Source of the DNA: Crambe crambe
Lineage: Eukaryota > Porifera > Demospongiae > Poecilosclerida > Crambeidae
Reading direction: 5' to 3'
Assembly: GCA_963924555.1 (NCBI GenBank)
Contig: OZ004584.1
Span: forward strand, 5,393,001 to 5,457,000
DNA: 64,000 nucleotides
Shown piece by piece: positions 51,840 through 63,483 of the stretch. The notes under the pieces were generated by a model. It worked only from the letters and a program-made list of their open reading frames with translations. It searched no databases and was not told the DNA's origin. How positions within the stretch are numbered: position 1 is the first letter of the stretch; every line of letters starts with the position of its first letter. Made by a program: the position numbers and the translations under genes.

Positions 51840-52831
51840 TGTGCTAGGACATCTTCATTATAAAGTAGATTAGTGACTTTATATAATACATTAACACTAT
51901 AATCATCACATGAGTGTTATACTTTTATATGTGCAAACTGTCGTAGAACTTGGTAGAATCTTTTTGAAACTATAGTATTATATTTCATTGTGGATGAGTG
52001 TGAATGCTGTGGATTTGGTGTCAGCAGGGGAGTAGCAAGCAAATTCAAATTGGTCAGGTTGTTCTAACCACACCCTTAATGGGTGTGTCCTAACTTCATC
52101 CATCAATCAAAATATTGCAATCGATTACCAAAAAATTGAGTCTATACCTGTCAAATCAGTGTAGATAGCTACAGTCCACAGATAACCTTTCACTCTGCCT
52201 CAACGAGAAACATTTTGGGATTTTGGGAAGTTAAATCGTCGTGTAGAAGACATGTGTAGAAAAAATTGTGCCACACACATGCCTGTTACACACACGACCA
52301 TGTGTGGGGGCATGCCCATTTTTACTGGTCACCTTAAGTTCTCACTTATAGAGGTTATGGCCTGACTGGCCAGAGTGCTTCCTATGCCCTTAGAGTAACA
52401 GCAACAACTATAGCGAAGAAAACACAAAAAACTTCCTGTTTTGTATGTAGCACTATGATAGCTCAGCACTTTGATGGTTACCATAGCATTACTGTAAAAT
52501 GTGTATTCCTATATACAGTCGCTATGCCATTCTTAAAGTTGCAGCTAGCTGCAGCAATGTGATAGAATAATCCACTGCTCAAACTGTGTCATAACAAGAG
52601 CCAATTTCCATGAGGAATCATGTTAGCTACAGATAGTCAGGTCAACTGCAATTAGTTATAATTGACCTTGTGACACATGGGATCATGTGACTATCATATG
52701 ACTCCACATTCACATATACAGCCCCAATAGTTGGCTGACTATCATGATCAAACACACTCCACTGACACGAGATCATGTGACTATCATGTGATCAAAAACA
52801 AAATAAACTTGTGCAAGTCTACAAAATAGTT
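51840..52831. other. FGL-4 3' flank, no gene
   Basis: Homologous to the flanks after FGL-1 and FGL-7, but it diverges at about 52790, just where the others run into phosphatase exon 12. The phosphatase part is missing from this unit. Confidence 0.7.
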
Positions 52832-52874
52832 CAGTAGCTGCATGCAGTATAAAAACAGCTTCAGCTCACAGCAA
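52832..52874 (+). promoter_or_regulatory. FGL core promoter, copy 5
   Basis: CAGTAGCTGCATGCAG, TATAAAAAC at 52848, AGCTTCAGCTCACAGCA. Identical to copy 1 over this block. Confidence 0.65.
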
Positions 52875-52941
52875 TAAGCAGTTGTCGTATTGACATTTCC
52901 ATACAATCAATTGTGATTCTCTGCACTATCTGTCCTTAGTC

Positions 52942-53570
52942 ATGGAAGAAAAAAATGATAATGAACTTTTGACAATCAATGCTATGATGCTCCTTCAAGA
53001 GACAAGCCTCAAAATCCATCTGCATCTGAAAATTAAGTTCCTTCAAGAGACGAGCTTCAAAATCCATCTGCATATGAAAATCTCAAGTCACAGTATAAAA
53101 TGCCTGCTTGTAGTGGATGTGTTTTATTTTACTGGTTGGATTCATCGTAGTAGGTAGTGCTGCATTCATTAGCTTGGGTCTTACCTAATGGAATATCAAT
53201 TCCAACTTAAGAACACAAACTATGGGGCTTCAGGCTTCTAATGTAGCTGAACTTGAAAGAAGATTAGCACAGCTCCAGGTTTCTGTGAACAATAATACAT
53301 CAGAATGTGAAAGGAGAATAGTGGAGCTTTGGAATAATTCCACATCTGAAGTCGAAAGAAGACTAACACAACTTCAGATAGCTAATTGAAAATAATCGCA
53401 ATGATATTCAGAGTAATATTTTGAGGTCATTAGATTCTAAACTAAATAATATCATTCGATCACTGACTGGACAATACTCAGCTGATTCATGTTCCCATGT
53501 CTTGCAGTTGAATGCCTCCTCCCCATCAGGTCACTACTGGATCAGGTCCTCCAATGGCTCTGCTGTACAA
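52942..53570 (+). pseudogene. FGL-5: decayed, 3'-truncated fibrinogen-like gene
   Basis: Starts MEEKND but loses frame within ten codons. Further damage: a base missing in the pre-membrane Ser-Trp codons (TAGTGGATG), a stop at the end of the membrane helix (CTTACCTAATGG), and an insertion with a stop near 53385 (AGATAGCTAATTG). Similarity ends at about 53570, just after the SAVR codons of the ectodomain. Confidence 0.85.
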
Positions 53571-54167
53571 GTGTATATCCTGTAGAAGTGCTAACTTATC
53601 TGGCTTATACTATGTTTACTCAGTAAAATTGGAAGGCACTGTTGTGATCTTGGGAACTCCGGATGAGGAGGGAGGTGGTGGAAAAAATCTTATTGATAAA
53701 ATATGGTGGTTGTGATTGCTATTCCTATATACTTTATTATCTGGCCTTCATTAAAGAGTTCCAGGTGACATACAGGAAATACCCTTGGGAAGGGATCAAT
53801 ACAGCTTATCTTAACAGTAATTCATCCGCAGATGAAACCATCCTGGGGAGTTCAGGTGATGGTAATTCTCAAGGGTGGAGTCAGATATTCTGCTATATTA
53901 AAATTCCTAACATAACCAGAACTTCAGATTTTGGAGAATCTAAGTCACAAGATGCTTCAGATCTCGTTGTTTATCAAGCTATAATGAACACTTTAAAAAT
54001 GAAAGTGTGTACTGCACACTAAATGGTCCCAATGGCTAAACACACTAAAAACAAAACAGTGTGTGCATTGGGACAAAACGGTGTGCAGTCATTTTTACAG
54101 TGAAGAGATTTAACACATTCGTGGTCATATTAGCTAATAACATGCAAATCACTACAAACAACTGGTT
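53571..54167 (+). other. Unrecognised sequence after FGL-5
   Basis: Includes an ORF at 53663-54022 (119 codons; YRKYPWEGINTAYLNSNSS, ending MKVCTAH). It has coding-like composition in its second half but matches nothing I know. Confidence 0.3.
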
Positions 54168-54290
54168 AGTGAGCGGTCTATCTAGTCTGCCATATAATAC
54201 AACAAAAGATAATACTACGTAGTTCAGCTATAGCTAATTGGGATACATTAATATTCTCAGTCCATATGGTTTATTCTTTTTGTATTATAG

Positions 54291-54728
54291 TTAGGCCTTG
54301 ACAAAATTTGCTTTTTTTCCTGCCTATTTTGCTTTGCTTTTATGCTTGATTAATCTACCTAGCTATTTTGCTTTCCTATTCACCCATTTTGCTCCCTCTT
54401 TCACCCATTTTGCTTTCTTTTTGCATACTGTAATTAAAATGCAGGCACAAACAAGGTTGTATTGCAACATAACAGAGAGTTCCAGGTAGTCTTCCAAAGA
54501 TGACTGCTGCTGAGCTGTAGAATTGAAAAGATTCTCTTGGGTGCAGCAGAAGATGGCTGGACTAACAGGAAGTAGATCTTGAAGTGGAAGATCTAGATCG
54601 TAGAAGTAATGAGCAGGAAGCAATCCAGAAAGTCAAAGTTCATTCTTGGCCCATTTTGCTTTTTTTTTTGACAAAATTGGTAGCCCATTTTGTTCAAATT
54701 TTGCTAAGCAAATTTTGTCAAGGCCTAA
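54291..54728. mobile_element. MITE with 22-bp TIRs and TTATAG target duplication
   Basis: The left end TTAGGCCTTGACAAAATTTG is inverted at the right end (CAAATTTTGTCAAGGCCTAA). TTATAG flanks both sides. The paralogous segment has an uninterrupted site at about 49695 (TTGTATTATAGTTAGCTATG), giving an empty-site comparison. The interior is built on repeats of CCATTTTGCTTT, and no transposase is encoded. Confidence 0.9.
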
Positions 54729-55059
54729 TTATAGTTATGTCACTATAAAGCAAACTGAAATGACTTGAATAATGTTATATTGATAACAAACAAGACTATC
54801 AACACAAAATACTAAAAATTAATTCTGCGCAACGACATTAAGCTAATGATAGCTAATCACAATCAATGATCCTAGCCTGAAACCTTGAAGAAATTCATAG
54901 GATACACAAGGGCATGGTAAGTTTATTCAAAATGTAATGAAATGTGCTGTATCCTCGGTATCCTACAAAAAAATATACCGTGTTTTCTTCTCCCAAACAT
55001 ATTTTATTTTCCTTAATAGCTAATGCATGAGCTCAGTTTATGTGATCAGTTTTCTAATC

Positions 55060-55254
55060 TCAGTCATGTTTGTGATCTATAAAATTTAAGGAAGAGTACA
55101 TCATGGCCGGAGGCACTGCTACGGCTGGTACGGCCATGGCAGGTCGGGCATTTGCCTGATCAATATAAGCCAACACATCTTTCACATCCTGATGGTCTTG
55201 CTTCAGGGAGAGTCCGGTAGCTACAACTGTATGGTCCATTAATACAGTTTGCAT
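55060..55254 (-). other. Second copy of the minus-strand exon-like patch
   Basis: Duplicate of 50027-50215 with the same reading except near its C-terminal end. See that entry. Confidence 0.35.
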
Positions 55255-55391
55255 AACTTCAGTTCTATAATTTGTTTACCGAAACCTCCCAGATTCTTCA
55301 TACCGCTCAGGACAGGTATTATGGGGGAGAGCCTGACTAGACTAGTGAGACAACAATACACAAAACATTGCTACACCTCTGTGATGTAATT

Positions 55392-55434
55392 CAGTAGCTG
55401 CATGTGGTATAAAAACAGCTTCAACTCACAGCAA
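55392..55434 (+). promoter_or_regulatory. FGL core promoter, copy 6
   Basis: CAGTAGCTGCATGTGG, TATAAAAAC at 55408, AGCTTCAACTCACAGCA. Confidence 0.7.
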
Positions 55435-55517
55435 TAGGCAGTTGTCTGATATTTCCACATGGTCAATTGTGAACTAATTGTCATTCTCTGCAATATATAT
55501 TACAGCTCCTTATAGTC

Positions 55518-56270
55518 ATGGAAAAAGAAAATGATTATGAAAACGATAGTTATGATATGATGATTATCGACAATCAATGCTATAATGTTCCTTCAAGAGC
55601 TGAGCCTCAAAATTTGTCTGCGTCTAAAAATCAAATTCCTTCAATAACTGAGCCTCAAAATGAGACTGTATCTGCAAATCTTCATCCTATTAGCTAAGTC
55701 ACAGTATAAAATGTCTGCTTGTAGTTGGAAATGTGCAATTTTACTGGTTGGATTCATCTTAGTAGGTAGTGCTGCATTCATTAGCTTGGGTCTTACCTTA
55801 TGGAATATCAATTCCAACTTTAAAACACAAACTATGGGGCTCCAAGCTTCTAATGTAGCTGAACTTGAACGAAGATTAGCACAGCTTCAGGTTTCTGTGA
55901 ATAATAATACATCAGAATGTGAAAGAAAAATACTGGAGCTTCGAAATTTATCAAATGACAGTATATCTGAACTCGAAAGAAGTCTAATGCAACTTCAGAT
56001 ATTTGAAAATAATCGCAATGATATTCAGAGTAATATTTCAAACTCATTAGATTCTAAATTAAACAATATAATTCGATCACTGACTGGACAATACTCAAAT
56101 CTTCCGGCTGATTCATGTTCCCTTGTCTTGCAGTTGAATTCTTCCTCCCCATCAGGGCACTACTGGATCAGATCCTCCAATGGCTCTGCTGTACGTGTGT
56201 GCTATGACTTCAACAGGCAGTGTGGTTGTGATGGACCAACAATTACATGGACCCGTGTGGCCTTCCTTAA
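55518..56270 (+). pseudogene. FGL-6: fibrinogen-like gene, frameshifted and cut by a transposon
   Basis: The ATG and first codons are intact (MEKENDYENDSYDMM, then CYNVPSRAEPQ). A 4-base insertion (GCTA) near 55692 gives a stop right after HPIS. The rest is open in another frame (membrane helix, stalk, ectodomain start). At about 56198 the sequence departs from the other copies: VCYDFNRQCGCDG and WTRVAFLN replace VYCDMTRSCGNITGGWMRVA, so the gene is a chimera with a different fibrinogen-like subtype. It is then interrupted at 56271 by a TIR element, and the remaining ectodomain is not found beyond it. Confidence 0.85.
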
Positions 56271-57029
56271 CAGGGGCGTAAGCAGATGTTTTCTGGTGGG
56301 GGGGGGGGGGGGGGGGGGGGGCTGATGTATGGAAAAATTTTAGCTGACCACGCCCACTTTCCTTAACCACACCCATTTTTGGATACCAATGTACCATCAA
56401 CTGGCTCAACAGTGCAGAGGTGTTGGAAGCAAGATTCGATTGGTCAAGCCCAAAATTGAAACAAATTCCCCACAACACCGAAGTTCTACAGTTTGCTATA
56501 CTTGAGCATCATATGTATTTAAGTTATTGATTGATAGCCACATAATAATTAATCCCAAAATATTTTATTATTGATTGATAGCCACTTAATAATTAATCTT
56601 GTTTTTCCCAAAATATTGGTCAGGCCTGGGCCTGACTGGCCTTACCTGTTCCACCGCCTATGCAGTGGCATCAGTGCTTGTGATTGAGGTCTCTGAAGAT
56701 GGACCAGCATCATCACTTGCAAATACAATAATTTTTATTATAATGTACATATGCAATCTTACATTGATAGTTACCTGAGAACTGAATTGGAGCGATGAAT
56801 TCTCCTCTGTGCCATAGTAGAGCCAAGCTAACTGCTGAGTTAGGTGTTACTAATACTTAATTAACCATTCTGTGATGTTAATACTTAGCTAGTAGGTGTT
56901 ATTAATACTTAGTTGACATGCAGCATCTGTTTTGCATATACTAATGCCTATGTGCATTTTGAGTGGGGGGGGGGGGGGGGGGGGGGGGGGGGCTGAAGCC
57001 CCCCAGCCCCCCTGCTTCTTACGCCCATG
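56271..57029. mobile_element. TIR element inserted in FGL-6
   Basis: Ends CAGGGGCGTAAG and (reverse) CATGGGCGTAAG, flanked by CTTAA on both sides (56266-56270 and 57030-57034). G-runs lie near each end (56298-56321 and 56965-56992). The CAGGGGCG terminus is hAT-like, although only 5 bp of target duplication are visible rather than 8. No transposase. Confidence 0.75.
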
Positions 57030-57322
57030 CTTAATAGCTATGTCAGCTTCTAACCAGCATTTATAAAGTGACAGAGTAAGCCATGAATGATAATTATCAA
57101 AACACCATGCACAACAACAGCAAACTATGAACTATAGTTAGCTATGATAATTATCTAGCTATTTACATGAATTGATCAGTTTTCTAATCTGAGTCATGTT
57201 TGTGATCTAGCTACTCATTCAAGATCAATCATGTATATTTGACTATATGTAGCAGTCACGGATTTCTTTTTTATTGCTCTTCTAAGTTACATCAGAAAAA
57301 TCGACAACTGATGTACGTAGTT

Positions 57323-57365
57323 CAGTAGCTGCATCTGGTATAATAACAGCTTCAAGTCACAGCAA
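57323..57365 (+). promoter_or_regulatory. FGL core promoter, copy 7
   Basis: CAGTAGCTGCATCTGG, TATAATAAC at 57339, AGCTTCAAGTCACAGCA. It is 87 bp before the ATG. Confidence 0.75.
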
Positions 57366-57425
57366 TAAGCAGTTGTCATATTGACATTTATTGTATCATT
57401 TCCTGCAAGAGTTCAACTATCTGTC

Positions 57426-58760
57426 ATGGAAGAAGAAAATGAATATGAAGTGATAACTGATGACGATCAGTACTATACTGTTCCTTCAAGAGCCAAGCCT
57501 CAGAATCCATCTGCATCTGAAAATCAAGTTCCTTCAAGAGATGAGCCTCAAAATCCATCTGCATCCGAAAATCAAGTTCCTTCAAGAGTCGAGCCTCAAA
57601 ATGCATCTGTATCTGCAAATCTTTATCAGATTAGGTCACAGTATAAAATGCCTGCTTGTAGTTGGATGTGTGCATTTTTACTGGTTGGATTCATCTTAGT
57701 AGGTAGTGCTGCATTCATTAGCTTGGGTCTTACCTTATGGAATATCAATTCCAACTTTAAAACACAAACTATGGGGCTCCAGGCTTCTAATGTAGCTGAA
57801 CTTGAAAGAAGATTAACACAGCTTCAGGTTTCTGTGAACAATAATACATCGGAATGTGAAAGAAAAATACTGGAGCTTCGGAATTTATCAAATGACAGTA
57901 TATCTGAACTCGAAAGAAGTCTAATACAAATTCAGATATTTGAAAATAATCGCAATGACATTCAGAGTAATATTTCAAAGTCATTAGATTCTAAACTAAA
58001 CAATATCATTCGATCATTGACTGGACAATACTCGAATCTTCCGGCTGATTCATGTTCCCTTGTCTTGCAGTTGAATTCCTCCTCCCCATCAGGTCACTAC
58101 TGGATCAGATCCTCCAATGGCTCTGCTGTACGTGTGTACTGTGACATGACCAGGTCCTGTGGTAACATCACTGGAGGGTGGATGAGAGTGGCTAGTCTGG
58201 ACTGGAGCAATGAATCTCTTCCATGTCCCGATGGATTCAGACAACGCAGTGACTCTGGCATCCACTCTTGTGGAATCAACTCCACAACTGGTTCATGTCC
58301 TTCTTTGATTTTCAAAACATACAGCACTTTGTATAGTAGAGTCTGTGGCAAGATTAATGGTTATCAAGTGGGTACTACTGATGCCTTCGCTCTGTATGGG
58401 CGTGGTTCAAACACAGATATCGACTCTAATTACGTGGATGGTGTTAGTCTTACACATGGAAGCAATCCTAGGAGACACATCTGGACTTTTGTTGCAGCTC
58501 ATAATGATGACATTAGATCGTTACCTGGACCTAGTTACTGTCAGTGTGTGAGACCAAGTGATATGGGAATCATGCCCCCTCCTTCTTTTGTGGGAATAGA
58601 TTACTTCTGTGATACAGGAAATCGGAGAGGAAATCCATATGGTTTATTTCTTGCTGATGGTCCCCTGTGGGATGGGGCTGGTTGTGCTTCTACTAGCACA
58701 TGCTGTTCCTTCAATAACCCCCCCGTGGTTCCACAAGCAACTCCCACCAGCCACCACTGA
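57426..58760 (+). CDS. FGL-7: fibrinogen-like type II membrane protein, C-terminus frameshifted
   Basis: ATG at 57426 chosen by homology (MEEENEYEVITD); an upstream in-frame ATG at 57381 would add 15 residues and lies in the leader. The tail has YEVI (7-10), YYTVP (16-20) and three 16-residue repeats (VPSRDEPQNPSASENQ), one more than its paralogs. Membrane helix, two-module stalk and ectodomain are as in FGL-3. In the codons for NNPPWF the C-run is seven instead of six (58718-58724), shifting the frame: the end reads VVPQATPTSHH instead of WFHKQLP and about 38 residues are lost. The ancestral stop is at 58837-58839. It lies upstream of phosphatase exons 12-24, as FGL-1 does. An assembly error at the homopolymer would make this an intact gene. 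Confidence 0.8.
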   Translation: MEEENEYEVITDDDQYYTVPSRAKPQNPSASENQVPSRDEPQNPSASENQVPSRVEPQNASVSANLYQIRSQYKMPACSWMCAFLLVGFILVGSAAFISLGLTLWNINSNFKTQTMGLQASNVAELERRLTQLQVSVNNNTSECERKILELRNLSNDSISELERSLIQIQIFENNRNDIQSNISKSLDSKLNNIIRSLTGQYSNLPADSCSLVLQLNSSSPSGHYWIRSSNGSAVRVYCDMTRSCGNITGGWMRVASLDWSNESLPCPDGFRQRSDSGIHSCGINSTTGSCPSLIFKTYSTLYSRVCGKINGYQVGTTDAFALYGRGSNTDIDSNYVDGVSLTHGSNPRRHIWTFVAAHNDDIRSLPGPSYCQCVRPSDMGIMPPPSFVGIDYFCDTGNRRGNPYGLFLADGPLWDGAGCASTSTCCSFNNPPVVPQATPTSHH

Positions 58761-58839
58761 CGACATAGAGATGAGGGTGTGTCGTGATGAGGGCAATGAA
58801 AACATCGCTATATCGAATGTTGAAATTTATGTACAGTAG

Positions 58840-59738
58840 TAAGTTTGCTGAGACATCTTCACTATAAAGTAGTTTAGTGACTTTATATAATGCATTAACA
58901 CTATAGTCATGACACGAGTGCTTAGTTTTAAATGTGCAAGAACTTGGTAGAATCTTTTTGAAAGTATAGAATTGTGGATGAGTGGGTGTGGTGTCAGCAG
59001 GGGAGTAACAAGCAAATTAGAATTGGTCAAGCTGTTCTAACCACACCCTTAATGGGTGTGTCCTAACTTCACCCATCAATCATAACATTGCAATCGATTA
59101 CCAAAAAATTGAGTCTACTGTGTGAAACGGTGTGGCACAATTTTTCCCACAGGTGCCTTTCACACCACTTCTGACCAGGATTTAACTTCCCAAAATGTTT
59201 CTCATTGAAGCAGAGTGAAAAGTTATCTGTGGACAGTAGCTATCTACACTAAGTTCTCACTGATCATAGCTAGAGGCCATGGCCTGACTGGCCGGAGTGC
59301 TTCCTATGCCCCTAGAGTAACAATAAGAAAAAGCAAGAATAACAATAGCGAAGAAAATAAGATTTAAAAACTTCCTGTTTTGTATGTAGTACTAGCTATG
59401 ATAGCTCAACAACACTTTGATGGTTGCCATAGCATTACTGTAAATGTGTATTTCCTATACCGTTGCTATATACGTAAGCCATTCTGAAAGTTGCAACTAC
59501 GTAGCTGCAGCACTGTGATAGAATAATCCACTGCTCAAACAATGTCATAGCAACCATAAATTGGATTACAGATAATCGAGTCAACTGCAATTTGACCTTG
59601 TGACGGATGGGATCATGTGACTATCATATGACTCCATATTCACATGCACAGCCCCACTAGTTGACAATCATGATCAAACACACTCCACTGACACAAGATC
59701 ATGTCACTATCATGTGATCTATCTTCCTACACACACAG
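58840..59738. other. FGL-7 3' flank, equivalent of intron 11 3' part
   Basis: No gene. Parallel to 30326-31247, including the ACACCCTTAATGGGTGT near-palindrome and the CATGTGATCTATCTTCCTAC stretch before exon 12. Confidence 0.75.
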
Positions 59739-62700
59739 CCCACAGAGTACTACAATGAGCAGAATGCGTTTGAAGAGCGGATAAGTCAAGTGAGTATGGA
59801 TGACCTTGCAGCTGAGGGTCTACTCCTCATCAGAATGCAGCCAAACCAACAAGGGAGGTACGGCTTCATCGTCAAGGTAACTGGACAGTATTGAGTGTAG
59901 TAGGATAGAAAATTTCTTTATGGTTTGCTAAATTTAAAGCATTTGCTGCTACATAAAAGGATGTAATTGTAGTTGTTGCCTCAATTGCAGGGTGGAGCCA
60001 ATGAAAGAATGCCAGTAATAGTGACCAAAATCACTCCCGATTCACCGATGAGATGTTAAGCATGCCAGTGAAAACCCATCATTCATCTTTGAAGGGGTTG
60101 GAGTGAATAGGAAATACACGTTGGTGCACTGCAATAACAAGAGTGTGTACTTTATACCAACTATAAACAATATAACAGTAAAGATATCTTACTGTTTACA
60201 GAGGGCATTCAAAGATATCAAAAGATATGCAGTAAACATTTTCACTTTCAGAGTGTAGCTTAGAAGTGGAAAGCTGTTTATTGGAGTTTGCAGCATTCTT
60301 GCAACAATAAAGTGAAAGCCACATGTGACATTGGCAACAATGTCTAATTTCTGATTGTTAAAATCTTCATTCTCATGTTTTATAGCTTTTGATGGCCACC
60401 CAACTTTGCCAAGTGGTTGGCCATATGACCAGCTGCTGGAAAAATTATTTTTTACTCTGAATGCACCACTTTTTAACCACTTTCTTTGACCTAATCTTGT
60501 TTGATGATGCTTGCAGGCTGCTACTTGTAATCCCCCTGTGGAGGAAGGAGACCAAGTCCTCTACATCAACAACAGAGCCATCACCGAGAAAACACACGAA
60601 CAGATTATCTTGTTGATCAAGTCCAGCAGGTAAAGGGTTATACTTGGAGGGGATAATTACTTGGGCTGAAACCCTGAACTTTGTGTACTCTCATTTTGGT
60701 CCCAGTGAACTGGTGATAATAGTGAAGCCTCGTAACCTCCAGCGAGTGAACCCGACACTGCGAAGTTCAGCTCCTACAATGGACAATGATCCGGGACACA
60801 TGCTGAGAGAGTCCCTTACCTCCCTCAAGGGAACCCTCTCCTCTGGAAAGGGACTCCTCCATTTCGACGTGAGTGCAAAAATTAGTTAAAATATTGATTC
60901 AAAGGTTTTGTTGTTTTTTTTTCACTTTTGTTTATTTATTTAATATCAAAACACTTGTAAGTATGTGATAATTCATGAACAAATATTGATTTCAATACAT
61001 ACATATAAACTCCAGATTTTACAGAGATATGTTGTTTTTTTTGTTGTTGTTTTTTTGGTGTGTTTTTTTTTTGCTCCATAAGACAAGTAACCATTATAAA
61101 AATTGATAGAGAAGTGTTTGCATTTTAATCTTTTGGTATAGAGGTTTTGCAATGTATAGAAAGTCCACATCAAGCTTTGGTTACAGTTGCACCTGCTGGT
61201 AATTGTAGAAAAAAATGTCCTTAAGTATAACTAGTATTGCAAGGAGTTCACATTGAAGTGTTCACTATCATTTATGTAAGCATATAGGACTGAAAATCAC
61301 TATCTCATGGTTCCCTTTCTTTGTTGCAGAGACTATACAGAAGGAAGCCAGGCATGGCAGCCATTGCAAGCAAACTCCCTCAAAACCTGGGCAGAAACAG
61401 ATACCGTGACATTTCAGCTTGTAAGAAACTAGCTAGCTATGAGATTGAGCTATCACAATACTAGATAAGGAGGAGGAAGGGAAGGAAGAAAAAGAAGGAG
61501 AGGGATGGAATTCCTGTCCTCTCCTTCCTCCTTCACCCTCTTCTCCTCTTAATACTTTAGTTCCAGTCAATTTTGGAATTTTTTTATTCTTTAGATGATG
61601 AAACTCGAGTGCATCTGATGGAAGGTCCAGACTACATCAATGCTAGTTTCGTCAATGTAAGTGCATGCAGACATTCACATGTATTAGAGCCAACAGCATT
61701 CATCATGTGACTTACTCATTGTTTTGTGTACTGGTCATGTGATGACAGATGGAGATATACACCACAGGTCAGATCATCAAGTACATAGCAGCACAAGGAC
61801 CAATGCAGCACACCTGCAAAGACCACTGGCAGGTTAGTAGGAGAAACAGACTTGTTGAGCATAGCTTTATCTTCTAGCACATCAGTATATAAAAGAGAGA
61901 TCAAGAACCTCTAATATTAAATCATAAATCTCCTATCTAGCTAATAATTGAACTGCATGGTATCCTTTCTATTATAAATTCACTGACCCAACCATAATGT
62001 ATGTCATGCTACTGAGCATGCACAGCTCTGAGCAAAACTTTAGCAAGCAGAAGTTAGCAGATAGCAGGGTTCTCCCCAGTGAAACTGATCAGAGCAGTGC
62101 CTTAATACCACATTAAAGGATTTTGATGATTGTGCACACAGATGGTATGGGAGCAGGGATCCACTGGTATTGTCATGCTGACAGACGTTATTGAGGAAGG
62201 CAAAGTTCGGTGCTGTCAGTACTGGCCAGAGGTGAAGAGTTCGCGGGAGTATGGGAAGTTTGAAGTGACCACACTATCGCAACAGCATGATCGGATCTCC
62301 TTCACGAGACAACTACGTCTCAAAAACAGAATGGTACAAGTTATGTACATTAGTGGAACCTTTTGATGTGGACTTGATGTCCCACTGTAACCTTATTTAC
62401 GAACCAGGACACTTTTTCCCATGACTATGAAAAGCTACAACCTTCTTTTCAAATCAGGATAGCTAGTTTTTCCCTAGTCCTCCATATTATGGAGAAATGT
62501 TTGTCTGTTATTGCTGTTTTTTCATACTCATCTACTTCTTTTTTCTTTTGTAGTCTGGGGAAGAAAGACGAATTGTACAAATGCAGTACATTGATTGGCC
62601 AGATCACGGTGAGTAGGACTCTGCTATGTATGATACAATTATTGTGTGAACCAAGCATAGCTGTCATTATTGGATTTTATCCTGATGTGTATATGTAGGT

Positions 62701-63483
62701 GTTCCTGGAAGTAAGGTGGACTTTCTTCGCTTTGTGCAGGGGGTGCGGTCTTTGAGGGAAGGCATTAACACACCACTAGTCGTTCATTGCAGGTACTGAT
62801 AATAGGAACTAACCTAACTCCTACAATTAAGTACTCTTTATTCACTGTATGCTAATGGAAACTAACCTAACTCCTACAATTAACTACTCTTAAGTCATTC
62901 TCTTTAACTGATTCTGTAATGTCTTTCTTTTTTCAAGCGCTGGGATCGGTCGAACTGGAGTCCTGGTATTGATGGAAACGGCACTTTGCAAGATGGAGGT
63001 GCTGGAACCTATCTACCCTCTAGAGATCGTTCGTCACATGAGAGACCAGAGAGGGATGCTTGTTCAGACACCAGTAAGTTCCCTCCACGTAAGAATGTAG
63101 CTAATGGTAGTCTCTCCCATTTTCCATTCTCTTTATCTCTCCCTTTCCTTTCCCCATTCTGTAGTACCAGTACCAGTTTGTGTGCGAGAGTATTTTGAAA
63201 GCTTATGAAGGTAAGTGTAAATATTTGCAATCTATCTACAATGTAGGGGATTTTCAGTTAAAGAAATAAATGTAGCTGTTATAGCCCAAGTGTAGTAGTT
63301 ATATCTGATCTGATTGTCCTAGCTGGACTAATAGGATTGTATAAATTTTAGCTTGATAGAATTATTAGCTGAATTATCCAAGAACTCACTTTACTATCAT
63401 GTCTTGCAGATGACTATGTTGAAATTGAACTTCCTAACCGACCTCTGTCTGTGGCTGCCACTGCTAACAAAACAATTGCCTGA
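59739..63483 (+). pseudogene. Second copy of phosphatase exons 12-24 (PDZ plus PTP), no FERM half
   Basis: Exons: 59739-59876, 59991-60047, 60517-60629, 60706-60868, 61330-61420, 61595-61656, 61749-61832, 62142-62333, 62554-62608, 62699-62792, 62938-63073, 63165-63210, 63410-63483. Lengths match copy 1 exactly and the encoded protein is the same except for three Asp to Asn changes in exons 12-13. The catalytic Cys, Arg and WPD Asp are kept. The exon 13 donor is AT (60048) instead of GT, so normal PDZ splicing is broken; the next GT is 8 bases on and would bring an early stop. No exons 1-11 precede it except the relics at 35.3-39.1 kb. Probably non-functional or expressed only as a partial product; the open PTP exons show the duplication is recent. 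Confidence 0.8.

Larger units (their letters stand above)
54168..56175 (+). repeat. Segmental duplication, copy 2 (partner 49577-51130)
   Basis: See the partner. Carries the MITE at 54291-54728 that the partner lacks, and FGL-6 in place of FGL-4. Confidence 0.9.

Noticed and set aside
56298..56992. Two long G-runs and the resulting Gly-rich ORF ends
   Set aside because: Homopolymers near the ends of a TIR element; the Gly tail and the opposite-strand Pro run are not biological features.
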